A DNA stretch of 10,490 nt from an uncultured Erysipelotrichaceae bacterium (GCA_910586285.1 CAJUGR010000071.1:1-10490); one strand, 5' to 3'. Shown: positions 1 through 7,916, counted from the first letter of the stretch. Numbers and translations: made by a program. The notes: generated by a model from the sequence alone, not told the origin.

Positions 1-98
1 CCGGAGATACCACGCAACCGATCGCTTTGATGAATTGGATGATTGTCAGCGGCTTTGCATTGTATATCGCAATGAAAAAGCGTCAAACTGAAAAATAG
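1..98 (+). CDS. 3' end of a surface protein with a variant sorting signal (partial)
   Basis: Only the last 31 complete codons are in the window, reading from base 3 to the TAG at 96-98. The peptide starts GDTTQPIAL, crosses a hydrophobic stretch (about IVSGFALYIAM) and ends in a positive tail (KKRQTEK). This is the layout of a Gram-positive cell-wall sorting signal: motif, membrane segment, charged tail. The two bases before GGA are CC, as in the ACC Thr codon of the GH32 gene tail, so the motif was probably TGD. Aligned without gaps to the last 31 residues of the GH32 protein, 23 are identical. The gene is therefore a neighbour sharing an anchoring module, and possibly a full paralogue; its catalytic type cannot be seen. 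An intrinsic terminator follows 22 bases after the stop. Confidence 0.85.
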   Translation, partial: GDTTQPIALMNWMIVSGFALYIAMKKRQTEK

Positions 99-120
99 GA
101 GAAATGAGAAACAGGATATA

Positions 121-152
121 AAGGCAGGATTGCAGAATCTTGCCTTTTTTTT
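121..152 (+). terminator. Intrinsic terminator after the upstream surface-protein gene
   Basis: The arm 121-131 (AAGGCAGGATT) pairs with 136-146 (AATCTTGCCTT) over 11 base pairs including one G-U, around the loop GCAG. An unbroken T-run extends to 152. It ends the upstream transcript, so the GH32 gene depends on its own promoter. Confidence 0.92.
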
Positions 153-212
153 GCGAAATCAGCTCATGAATGATATGATAATTATCATCCGAAAGAGATC
201 GTTTAATGACAT

Positions 213-241
213 TTGTAATTGAAACCGATTACATTTATAAA
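213..241 (+). promoter_or_regulatory. Sigma-A-type promoter of the GH32 gene
   Basis: A -35 box TTGTAA (213-218, 4 of 6 consensus bases) is separated by 17 bases from a -10 box TATAAA (236-241, 5 of 6). The predicted transcript start is near 248, giving a leader of about 50 bases before the ATG. The whole spacer is occupied by an operator-like sequence. Confidence 0.75.
219..233 (+). promoter_or_regulatory. cre / LacI-family operator in the promoter spacer
   Basis: TTGAAACCGATTACA fits every fixed position of the Gram-positive catabolite-responsive element consensus WTGNAANCGNWNNCW. It lies exactly between the -35 and -10 boxes, where a bound repressor would block RNA polymerase. CcpA with HPr-Ser-P is the expected ligand. 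A dedicated LacI-type fructan or sucrose regulator recognising the same central CG would give a similar site and cannot be excluded. Confidence 0.8.
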
Positions 242-284
242 TAGTAATTCTTCCTTTTACTTGGTAAAATATTTATAAAGGAAG

Positions 285-290
285 AGGAGG
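285..290 (+). promoter_or_regulatory. Ribosome binding site of the GH32 gene
   Basis: A full AGGAGG Shine-Dalgarno sits 8 bases before the ATG at 299 and fixes this start. The encoded N-terminus is a good signal peptide, which agrees. Confidence 0.9.
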
Positions 291-298
291 CGTTAACT

Positions 299-3200
299 AT
301 GCATAAGCATTTTTTCGCAAAAACTTGGAAAGCACTGATGTGTTCGCTGTTATGCTTCAGCGGCATTCAAATCAGTGCGGTTCAAGTGAGTGCGGCTGAT
401 CCTTATCAGAATGATTACACTCAACGGTTTTCCGATACCGTAACATTGGAAAACGCCAACGGTGATAATATTCTGATTTTGGATTCGCTGGGCACAGTTT
501 CAGGGAATATGGTATTGGAAGCGGATGTGGATTTAGCAGATCCCAATGAGGAACAATCCGCAGCATTGGTTTTCGGAATTAAAGATAATACGGTGGATGA
601 TGCCCATTCAATTCGTGTAAATTTTCATAACAAAATTGATTGGACTGTACCGGCCAGAATATGGGGCGATGCATTATCCGATATTCACGCATGTGAGGAT
701 TTGACCGATAAAACGGCTGCCGGATATCAAGCTTATTTGGCAAGTAAAGGAATCAATGTCATGGATACGGTTCATATGAAGGTATCGGTTGTGGGAAATC
801 AGATCACTTACACATTGAATAATCCAGGTCAACCGGAAGTGACGATCGGTACCGCAACTTGGAATGACAGTAATATCGGTGGTAAAGTCGGTTTAATGAC
901 TTTTAAGTCGAAAGCCGAATTTTCTAATATTACGGTGAACGGTAAAAAATACGGAACCGTTGCGAAAGACGGAAACGGTTTTGCGATTAACGGCTTGCTT
1001 GATGATTCTCATACGGTGAATGAAGCAGCCGGATGGATGGAAGCCTTCACATATGAGGCGGATGTGGATATGACAGCCGGGCAGTCCGCAGCGCTTACCT
1101 TTGGTATGGCTCATCCCGATGATCCCTCAGCCTACTGGTATGCGGCGAATTTTGACGGCTTAAGTTCACGTTTATTTCATGTCAATAAGAGCGGTTCGAA
1201 GGATCTTGCGGCAGCGGTTTCTAACAACGGCCTGGATTTGACGCAAACGGTTCATATGAAGCTTGATGTGGAGCGTGATGGTACTGCTAAGTATTATGTA
1301 TATAATCTAAATGCAGGTGATGCGGAAAAGAACACCCCGAAGCTAACGGCAAGTTTGGATGGTTATAGCGGCGGCTATGTCGGTGCCTTGACATTCAAGA
1401 GTTCTGCGAATTTTCATAATGTGACGATTACGAAAAAAACGGCGGTCGGTTTAACTGATTTTACTTCGGTAAACGGAAATGGCAGTAAAGTAAAGATTGA
1501 TACCAATGCCAAAACGGTAGAAGTGCCACAACTGAGTGGTGATCATTTTGCGATGTACAACGGTTTGAATGCGAAGGCCAATGATTTTACGTTCAAGGCT
1601 CACGTAGATTTGAAAGCCGGCGGATCGGCTGCCTTGGTTTTCGGTGCCAATCGTAAAAACGGTATGCCTAATAGCTGGAACGGAGCAAACTTTGATATCA
1701 ATAATCCAAATACTTTCCGTTTATTTGGGCCTTGTTTCCCCGACGGCGACGCCACCATTACCGATTCGGGAGCCGGTGTTGATTTTAATAAAACAATCTA
1801 TTTAAAATTGGATGTGAAAAAAGACGGCACTTTTGCCTATACGTATGGCAATGTTGGTCAGGAAGCAAAGGTTATCAGCGGCAAGCTCAAGAATTGGAAC
1901 GGTGGTTATATCGGTATTTTAACTTGTAATTCGGATGCGGTATTCTCTAATATTGATTTTATCAACCGTACGGAAACCTTAATTGCCGATCAAGTGATAG
2001 CCAATAACGGTAATTTTAAAACCAATTTGAATGATCTGCACTATGGTATGGGCCATTGGGAGGTTACATCGGAAGGATTGTATTCGGATGCGAGCGGAAT
2101 CGGTGATTCCTTCCTGTATACGAAGAGTAAAGGCAAGAATTTTGTTTACAGCACCGATATTACTTTTAAAGAGCGCAGCGGTGCTGCAGCCCTGGTTTTC
2201 CGCAGTAATCAAAATGATGCCAACAAAGAAGCCTATGCGGTGAATATTGACGGCGGAAGCGGTGAATATAAATTCTGGCGTTGGCAAAACGATGAAGTTT
2301 ATCAATTACGTGATACCGGAAATAAAGTATCGCTGCCTGCCGATAATACTTATCATTTGGACGTGGTGGCATACGATGGCTGGATTTCCTATTATATTAA
2401 CGGAGAATTGGTTGCCAATTTGGGCGATTATACAATACAAGAAGGTAATCTTGGTCAAACGACGATCATTAAAGAAGGTTATTTCGGATTATTGAATTTC
2501 AATGGCAAAGTTGTTTTCCAGAATACATATTATCAAGCATTGGAAGGAAACTTTAATCCGTTGCTTCGCGATCTGAAAGTGACTTCTAAGACGGGATCAG
2601 TAGAAAAGGCCGGACAATTCTTCAATACGGAAAGTGTATATATGCAATATGTTGCGAATGAAGCAAGTACGATTGATCTTTCGGTGACCAAAGCCAGTGC
2701 TAAGGCAACGGTAACGGCGTATACGGAAGATGGTAGAGAATATGCAGATTTAAAAAACATTCCGCTTAACGTCGGTAAAAATGTGATTACCGTCACCTCG
2801 GAAGTAAAAGACGATACAAAGGGCTTACATGCGAAACTTACGTATCGGGTGATTGTGGTTCGTCGGCTTACCGATTACTATGATGAAGAATATCGTGATC
2901 AATATCACTATTCGGTAAAAGAAGGATGGGCAAACGATCCTAACGGTTTGGTGAAATTCCACGGCAAATATCATATGTTCTATCAGTTTTACAGCGATAC
3001 GAAGTGGGGACCGATGCATTGGGCCCATGCGACCAGTGAGGATTTGATCACTTGGGAGGAACAGCCGATTGCGCTTTATCCCGATGCAAACGGTGCGATG
3101 TTCTCCGGCTGTATCGTGGCGGACGAAAAAAATACCAGCGGCTTATTCAACGGCGTTGCCGGCGGCGGATTAGTGGCATTGATTACTGCCGATGGTAACG

Positions 3201-6091
3201 GACAGCGCATCAAAGTCGCATACAGTACTGATGAGGGAGCAACATGGACGAAATTGGATGATATCGCTGCGGATTTTATTGACGATCCATTGGCAAATAG
3301 GGATTTCCGTGATCCGAAAGTATTCCGTTGGGAAAATAAATGGTTTATGGTCGTAGCCGGCGGACCGCTACGCATTTATTCCTCTGATAATCTGCTTGAC
3401 TGGAAATGCGAAGCTGTCTATGGAAATCTGCATACGGAATGTCCGGATTTATATCCGATCATTGCGAGTGACGGTCAGCTGAAATGGGTATTGTCCCGCG
3501 GCGGTCGCTTCTATAAAGTCGGAGATTTCAAACAGGTCAGCGGTGTTTGGACGTTCGTACCGGATGCACAATATGCCGGAGACAGTGAAGCGAATGACGG
3601 TGTTATGAATTTCGGAAATGATTCTTATGCGGCCATGACTTATTATGTACAGGATTTTGGTACAGCGGCTCATCCCAACATTCCGGAAATCGTGGAATTC
3701 AACTGGATGAACACTTGGAATAATTACTGTAATCAAGTGGCGCAGCAGACCGGTAATTCGGTATTTAACGGAACGTTTAACTTGAATCTAACCTTAGGCT
3801 TGCTGCGAGAGAACGGTAAATACAAGCTGACGCAAACACCGTATGGTGCTTATAAGACATTGCGCGGTACCCCAACGGTATGGGAAAATAAAAAGATTGA
3901 AGCCAATAAGAGCGATAATTTGGATGGCTTTACCGGTACTTCTTATGAGATCGTTGCGAATTTGAAACCGCAGGCAGGTACGACGGCAGTCGGATTCAAG
4001 GTTCGCAAAAACGGCAGCGAAGAAACGGTAATCAAATACGATCTTAACTCGAAGAATTTGTCGATTGATCGCTCAAAATCCGGTATTCATGTGGTTGGTG
4101 ACAGCGGGGATCGTTTTAATGATATCAATCAAATGTGGACGGAACGACGCAGTGATGGCAGTGTGGATCTGCATATCTTCGTGGATCGCGCCAGCGTTGA
4201 AGTATTTATGAACAATTATACCGCAGCCGGCGCCAATCAGATCTTCCCGCATGCGGGAAGTGAGGGTATCGAGGTATTCAGTACCGGCGGTGAAACGATT
4301 GCGGATATTACCATTTATCCGTTGAGCAGCATTTGGAAAGATCAGACCATCACTCCGGTTGTGGAATTGGATCAAACGCAAGTCAACGGTTTTGTGAATG
4401 AGGCCTTTACTCTGAACGCGGCGATTTATCCGGAAACGATGAGTCAAGATGTAATATGGACTGTGGATCATCCGGAATTGCTGAAGATCACCAAAGCCAA
4501 TGCGACCTCGGCGAATTTCATGCCGTTAAAGGAGGGCGTGGTTACCATCACGGCAACCAGTAAGAGTGATTCCTCAGTAAAAGCCGAATGTCAATTGGTG
4601 ATTCGCCGCAATGACTTCAAAACCAATTTGGATGACTTTGCCAGCTCGACCGGTGGATGGATGATTGATGGGGAAGCTTATAAAGGATCGACCGGTTCCT
4701 TCAATGCGTTTACCTTTGCGAATGTGAAGTCGAAAGCTGACGTATATACGTATTCTGCTGATGTAAAAGTGAACAGCGGTTTATTCAATATGATTTTTGA
4801 AACGCATACCAATCCCTATGACGGCGCTTATGCGTTACAGCTGGACGGAGCGAGCAAATTGGTAAGACTCTTTGACTTTAAAGGCGATACAAATTTTGTT
4901 CGTAATGAGAACGGTATGCCGGCGGGAAGCAGTTCCGCTGACTGCCACGTTGATATCGTGAAAGACGGCAACCGATTACTTGTCTATATTGATGAGCAAC
5001 AAGTGGTTGATTATACGATCAACGATACGAACCGTCAATATGATACCGATGTATTCGGATTCGGTCTTTGGGAAGGTGATGCGGAAGTAAGAAATGTCTA
5101 CGTAAGAAAGGGCTATCCGGCAAAGACCATATTGTCCAAGGTAAAGGATGTAACCATCTCCGATTTGGCGGCGGCAGCGGATGCGCTGAAACTGTTGCCG
5201 AAAACCGTGCGTGTGGCAGATTTGAACGGTGATGAAATTGATCCGCAGACGATTACTTGGGATTTAAGCAGTGTTGCGTTCGGCACGGTAGGAACTTATA
5301 CCATTACCGGTACAACGGAAAGCGGGCTTCAAACCACTGCTAAGGTGATTATTGTGGTAGATAAGAAGCCGTTGGAGTCAGCGATCGCAAAGGCGGAGTC
5401 ACTGAAACAGGGCGACTACGATCCCGATAGCTGGAAGGAACTGAGTGCGGCATTAAAAGAGGCCTTGGATGTATTGGCTGATCCGAATGTGGACGGAGAA
5501 ACTATTATAGCCGCCGCAGCGAAGTTAAACGAGGTTATGGATCATATGATTCGCTTGAATCATGTTATCGTAGATCAAAACGGTCATGGTGAAGTCAGAG
5601 GTAATCTGAAGGCCAGTGCTGTATTGATTATTGATGATATCATGAAACAAGTCAATTCCATGCTTCAAGCAGAAGCTTTAAAATATTACAATGTTCATTG
5701 CTTATATGAAGCAACAATGTATGTGAACGATGAAGTGTATGAACCAAGCGGCATGATCGAACTGCGTTTGAATCTGCCCAAGGATCGCGCTCAGCACTCT
5801 TATATACTTGCTCGCGTAGTCAACGGTCATCTGTTGATTCTTACCGACAGCCGTATTGAGGATGGTCAAATCGTTGCCAATGTAGATCGTTTAGGAACCT
5901 ATGCGATTGTATCTGTCAAAGAAAATAATGGTAATGGAAATAATGACAATAAGACTGATAACCTCACCGATGCAAAAGTCAAAGGTGTGAACACCGGAGA
6001 TACAACTCAGCCAATCGTTTCGATGAGTTGGTTGATGTTGAGTGGCTTTGTATTGTATATTGCTATGAAAAAGCGTCAGACGGAGGAATAG
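299..6091 (+). CDS. Giant wall-anchored multimodular GH32 fructanase (levanase/inulinase type)
   Basis: Extracellular glycoside hydrolase family 32 enzyme of 1930 residues, expected to cleave beta-fructosyl linkages in levan, inulin or sucrose. Residues 1-33 are a signal peptide (cleavage near VSA-AD). Four concanavalin-like modules resembling CBM66 follow at about 34-217, 218-382, 383-561 and 569-750, then a cadherin-like beta-sandwich (about 752-858). The five-blade GH32 domain (about 864-1185) carries the WANDPNG motif with nucleophile D880, the RDP motif with D1005, and the EC motif with acid/base E1047; all three catalytic residues are intact. The GH32 C-terminal beta-sandwich spans about 1188-1342. 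After it come a Big_2-like domain (1350-1436), a fifth CBM66-like module (1438-1604), a Big_4-like domain (1608-1688), a FIVAR helical domain (1690-1755), an unrecognised domain (about 1756-1880), and a sorting tail with N1898-TGD, a membrane segment and KKRQTEE. Known anchored fructanases such as streptococcal FruA are clearly shorter (about 1400 residues). Exo versus endo action and levan versus inulin preference cannot be read from the motifs. Confidence 0.93.
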   Translation: MHKHFFAKTWKALMCSLLCFSGIQISAVQVSAADPYQNDYTQRFSDTVTLENANGDNILILDSLGTVSGNMVLEADVDLADPNEEQSAALVFGIKDNTVDDAHSIRVNFHNKIDWTVPARIWGDALSDIHACEDLTDKTAAGYQAYLASKGINVMDTVHMKVSVVGNQITYTLNNPGQPEVTIGTATWNDSNIGGKVGLMTFKSKAEFSNITVNGKKYGTVAKDGNGFAINGLLDDSHTVNEAAGWMEAFTYEADVDMTAGQSAALTFGMAHPDDPSAYWYAANFDGLSSRLFHVNKSGSKDLAAAVSNNGLDLTQTVHMKLDVERDGTAKYYVYNLNAGDAEKNTPKLTASLDGYSGGYVGALTFKSSANFHNVTITKKTAVGLTDFTSVNGNGSKVKIDTNAKTVEVPQLSGDHFAMYNGLNAKANDFTFKAHVDLKAGGSAALVFGANRKNGMPNSWNGANFDINNPNTFRLFGPCFPDGDATITDSGAGVDFNKTIYLKLDVKKDGTFAYTYGNVGQEAKVISGKLKNWNGGYIGILTCNSDAVFSNIDFINRTETLIADQVIANNGNFKTNLNDLHYGMGHWEVTSEGLYSDASGIGDSFLYTKSKGKNFVYSTDITFKERSGAAALVFRSNQNDANKEAYAVNIDGGSGEYKFWRWQNDEVYQLRDTGNKVSLPADNTYHLDVVAYDGWISYYINGELVANLGDYTIQEGNLGQTTIIKEGYFGLLNFNGKVVFQNTYYQALEGNFNPLLRDLKVTSKTGSVEKAGQFFNTESVYMQYVANEASTIDLSVTKASAKATVTAYTEDGREYADLKNIPLNVGKNVITVTSEVKDDTKGLHAKLTYRVIVVRRLTDYYDEEYRDQYHYSVKEGWANDPNGLVKFHGKYHMFYQFYSDTKWGPMHWAHATSEDLITWEEQPIALYPDANGAMFSGCIVADEKNTSGLFNGVAGGGLVALITADGNGQRIKVAYSTDEGATWTKLDDIAADFIDDPLANRDFRDPKVFRWENKWFMVVAGGPLRIYSSDNLLDWKCEAVYGNLHTECPDLYPIIASDGQLKWVLSRGGRFYKVGDFKQVSGVWTFVPDAQYAGDSEANDGVMNFGNDSYAAMTYYVQDFGTAAHPNIPEIVEFNWMNTWNNYCNQVAQQTGNSVFNGTFNLNLTLGLLRENGKYKLTQTPYGAYKTLRGTPTVWENKKIEANKSDNLDGFTGTSYEIVANLKPQAGTTAVGFKVRKNGSEETVIKYDLNSKNLSIDRSKSGIHVVGDSGDRFNDINQMWTERRSDGSVDLHIFVDRASVEVFMNNYTAAGANQIFPHAGSEGIEVFSTGGETIADITIYPLSSIWKDQTITPVVELDQTQVNGFVNEAFTLNAAIYPETMSQDVIWTVDHPELLKITKANATSANFMPLKEGVVTITATSKSDSSVKAECQLVIRRNDFKTNLDDFASSTGGWMIDGEAYKGSTGSFNAFTFANVKSKADVYTYSADVKVNSGLFNMIFETHTNPYDGAYALQLDGASKLVRLFDFKGDTNFVRNENGMPAGSSSADCHVDIVKDGNRLLVYIDEQQVVDYTINDTNRQYDTDVFGFGLWEGDAEVRNVYVRKGYPAKTILSKVKDVTISDLAAAADALKLLPKTVRVADLNGDEIDPQTITWDLSSVAFGTVGTYTITGTTESGLQTTAKVIIVVDKKPLESAIAKAESLKQGDYDPDSWKELSAALKEALDVLADPNVDGETIIAAAAKLNEVMDHMIRLNHVIVDQNGHGEVRGNLKASAVLIIDDIMKQVNSMLQAEALKYYNVHCLYEATMYVNDEVYEPSGMIELRLNLPKDRAQHSYILARVVNGHLLILTDSRIEDGQIVANVDRLGTYAIVSVKENNGNGNNDNKTDNLTDAKVKGVNTGDTTQPIVSMSWLMLSGFVLYIAMKKRQTEE

Positions 6092-6154
6092 AATCCTTGT
6101 TATTGAATGGAATTCTTCCAAAGTGTGATGCAATGAGCTGAAACAGCGAAATGG

Positions 6155-6182
6155 AAAGAGCGGTTAGGGGAACCGCTCTTTT
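6155..6182 (+). terminator. Intrinsic terminator of the GH32 gene
   Basis: A perfect 11-base-pair stem (AAAGAGCGGTT at 6155-6165 with its complement at 6171-6181) encloses the loop AGGGG and ends in four T residues. The T-run is short but the stem is strong. The bases between the GH32 stop codon and the hairpin (6092-6154) hold nothing I can identify. Confidence 0.85.
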
Positions 6183-6217
6183 GGCGTTATGGAAAATAGC
6201 GATCCACGAATTTCAGA

Positions 6218-6246
6218 TTGTGGAAATCTGTGATATAGGATATAAT
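6218..6246 (+). promoter_or_regulatory. Promoter of the AAA-ATPase/nuclease gene
   Basis: A perfect -10 box TATAAT (6241-6246) lies 17 bases after TTGTGG (6218-6223), a weak -35 keeping only TTG. The expected start near 6253 gives a leader of only about 22 bases. A 6-base inverted repeat, CAGATT (6214-6219) and AATCTG (6225-6230) around GTGGA, overlaps the -35 box and could be an operator. Confidence 0.65.
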
Positions 6247-6263
6247 AAAATCAGTAATAAGAC

Positions 6264-6269
6264 AGGTGA
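6264..6269 (+). promoter_or_regulatory. Ribosome binding site deciding the ATG start at 6275
   Basis: AGGTGA lies 5 bases before the ATG at 6275. The in-frame GTG at 6266 is part of this Shine-Dalgarno sequence and has no ribosome binding site of its own, so the ATG is preferred. Confidence 0.75.
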
Positions 6270-6274
6270 AAGAT

Positions 6275-7819
6275 ATGTATTATCTGGACACAAATGCACC
6301 AATAATTAAGTTTCAAAAGGTATTAAATAATAGAATTTATGTGGATAAAAGCTTGTTAATCGAGAAAACCAATGACATGATTGGCAGAGATAATTGCTAT
6401 GTGTGCATTACGAGACCAAGGCGGTTCGGTAAAACGATCAATGTGAGTATGCTTGGTGCTTATTATACGGTTGGGAATGATGCACAAAACTTATTCAAGG
6501 GATTAAAGATCGAAAATAGTGATTCTTTTAAAAAACATTTAAATAAACACCATGTCATTTACATTGATTTTAGTCGGATGCCTGATCAATGCAAAGGCTT
6601 TGATGATTACCTGACTGCGATTCAAGTACGCTTGAAAAGAGATATGAGGGATGCTTTTCAAGTGGACATTTTTGAGGATGATTCGATACAAGAAATTCTA
6701 AACAAGGTAAATGAAAACTTTATCTTTCTCTTAGATGAATGGGATAGTATCTTTTATGAAGGTTTCATGAGTGAAGAGGATAAAAAGAATTATTTGAAGT
6801 TTTTAAAAGGTTTATTAAAAGATCAACCGTATGTGGAACTTGCCTTTATGACCGGGGTATTGCCGATTGCGAAGTATTCAGCAGGATCGGAACTGAATAT
6901 GTTTGAGGAATTTAGTTTTCTAAATGATTGTAAGTTTGAAGATTTCTATGGTTTTGGCGAAGAAGAAGTAAAAGAACTTTGTAAAGTTCATCCAAAACCA
7001 AGCTATGAAGAATTAAAGTACTGGTATGACGGATATTATAAGAATGACGAAACCAGTTTGTTCAATCCACGTTCCGTAAGCTTAGCATTACAAAATGAGT
7101 ATTGTAAGAATTATTGGACAGAAACAGGACCGATGAATGAAATCGCAAATGTGGTTGATCATAATGTGGATGAAGTAAGAGAGGATATTGTAAAAATGGT
7201 ATCCGGTATTCCTGTGGAAGTGGAATTGGATGGCTATGGGGCAACACAGTTGGAACTAAACAGTCGCGATGAAATTCTCTCTGCGATGGTCGTATATGGT
7301 TTTTTATCCTACCATGACCATGAGTTACGTATCCCGAATCGCGAACTGATGGAGAAGTTTGAAAAAGTATTAAAGCGGGAAAGCATGGGAGCGATTGCGG
7401 AGATTACCAAGCAAAGCAAGGCCGTACTTCAAGCAACCTTAGCCAAGGACAGTGATACGGTAGCACAATACTTGGAAGCAGTACATGATCATGAGATACC
7501 ATTTCTGAAATACAATGATGAGAACAGTTTATCCTATGTGGTAACGCTATGTTATTTATACGCAAGAGAATACTACGATATCGAAAGAGAAGAGAAGTCA
7601 GGTAAAGGTTATGTGGATTATTTATTCACTCCGAAAAAGAAACAATATCCACCGATCATATTAGAGTTGAAATATGATAAGAGCGCAAAGGATGCGATCG
7701 ATCAAATCTATGAAAAGCATTATATTGACAAAGTAAAGGATTATCAAGAAGTATTGCTTGTGAGTATGAATTATGACAAGCATTATGAGTGTATTATTGA
7801 GACATACAAGGCAGTGTAA
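6275..7819 (+). CDS. AAA-ATPase-like protein with C-terminal PD-(D/E)XK nuclease domain
   Basis: Cytoplasmic protein of 514 residues from the ATG, recognised as the AAA-ATPase_like (PF09820) plus PDDEXK_9 (PF08011, formerly DUF1703) family by its motifs. The N-terminal part has the family's YVDKS segment (22-26), a Walker A variant RPRRFGKT (47-54) and a Walker B LLDEWD (152-157, D154 and E155). The C-terminal part has a nuclease-fold signature: D448 followed by E464-L-K466, so both domains look catalytically complete. The family is often multicopy in gut anaerobes and its function is not established; proposals concern mobile elements or defence, without proof I can cite. The gene stands alone between a terminator and the next promoter. 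By eye its DNA is more A+T-rich than the flanking genes and uses AGA arginine codons more freely, which suggests separate acquisition; this was not computed. Confidence 0.88.
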   Translation: MYYLDTNAPIIKFQKVLNNRIYVDKSLLIEKTNDMIGRDNCYVCITRPRRFGKTINVSMLGAYYTVGNDAQNLFKGLKIENSDSFKKHLNKHHVIYIDFSRMPDQCKGFDDYLTAIQVRLKRDMRDAFQVDIFEDDSIQEILNKVNENFIFLLDEWDSIFYEGFMSEEDKKNYLKFLKGLLKDQPYVELAFMTGVLPIAKYSAGSELNMFEEFSFLNDCKFEDFYGFGEEEVKELCKVHPKPSYEELKYWYDGYYKNDETSLFNPRSVSLALQNEYCKNYWTETGPMNEIANVVDHNVDEVREDIVKMVSGIPVEVELDGYGATQLELNSRDEILSAMVVYGFLSYHDHELRIPNRELMEKFEKVLKRESMGAIAEITKQSKAVLQATLAKDSDTVAQYLEAVHDHEIPFLKYNDENSLSYVVTLCYLYAREYYDIEREEKSGKGYVDYLFTPKKKQYPPIILELKYDKSAKDAIDQIYEKHYIDKVKDYQEVLLVSMNYDKHYECIIETYKAV

Positions 7820-7829
7820 TAGCTGCCTT
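7808..7829 (+). terminator. Hairpin overlapping the stop codon, possible weak terminator
   Basis: AAGGCAG (7808-7814) pairs perfectly with CTGCCTT (7823-7829) around an 8-base loop that contains the TAA stop. No T-run follows (the next bases are ATCGCTG), so termination would be inefficient or the hairpin may mainly protect the mRNA 3' end. Confidence 0.4.
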
Positions 7830-7869
7830 ATCGCTGTTAAAACACAAAAGACGCGAGGGATGAAAGCAG

Positions 7870-7887
7870 TGTGAAAAAGTTTTCATA
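7870..7887 (+). promoter_or_regulatory. ARG-box-like palindrome upstream of the transport operon promoter
   Basis: TGTGAAAAAGTTTTCATA matches 15 of 18 positions of the ArgR/AhrC operator consensus WNTGAATWWWWATTCANW and is a near-perfect palindrome (TGAAAA and TTTTCA around AG). It lies 29 bases before the -35 box. The surrounding DNA is very A+T-rich, so chance matches are likely; the arginine specifier of the T-box just downstream is what makes it worth recording. Confidence 0.3.
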
Positions 7888-7916
7888 AAATTATTTTCAT
7901 TTTTTGAAAAAAGTTG

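Noticed and set aside
242..247. Alternative promoter for the GH32 gene using TTGAAA (219-224) with TAGTAA (242-247).
   Set aside because: Its -10 match is poor compared with TTGTAA and TATAAA at the same ideal 17-base spacing.
2031..2495. Short plus-strand frames overlapping the fourth CBM66-like module in another phase.
   Set aside because: The main frame is continuous and has clear domain conservation here; the alternatives resemble no family.
4073..4471. 132-codon open frame on the minus strand inside the GH32 gene, with several similar antisense frames elsewhere.
   Set aside because: They lie opposite well-conserved domains, lack ribosome sites and recognisable motifs, and are expected shadows of a long coding frame.
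6266..6274. GTG at 6266 as the start of the AAA-ATPase gene.
   Set aside because: The GTG lies inside AGGTGA, the ribosome binding site for the ATG at 6275, and nothing like a ribosome site precedes it.
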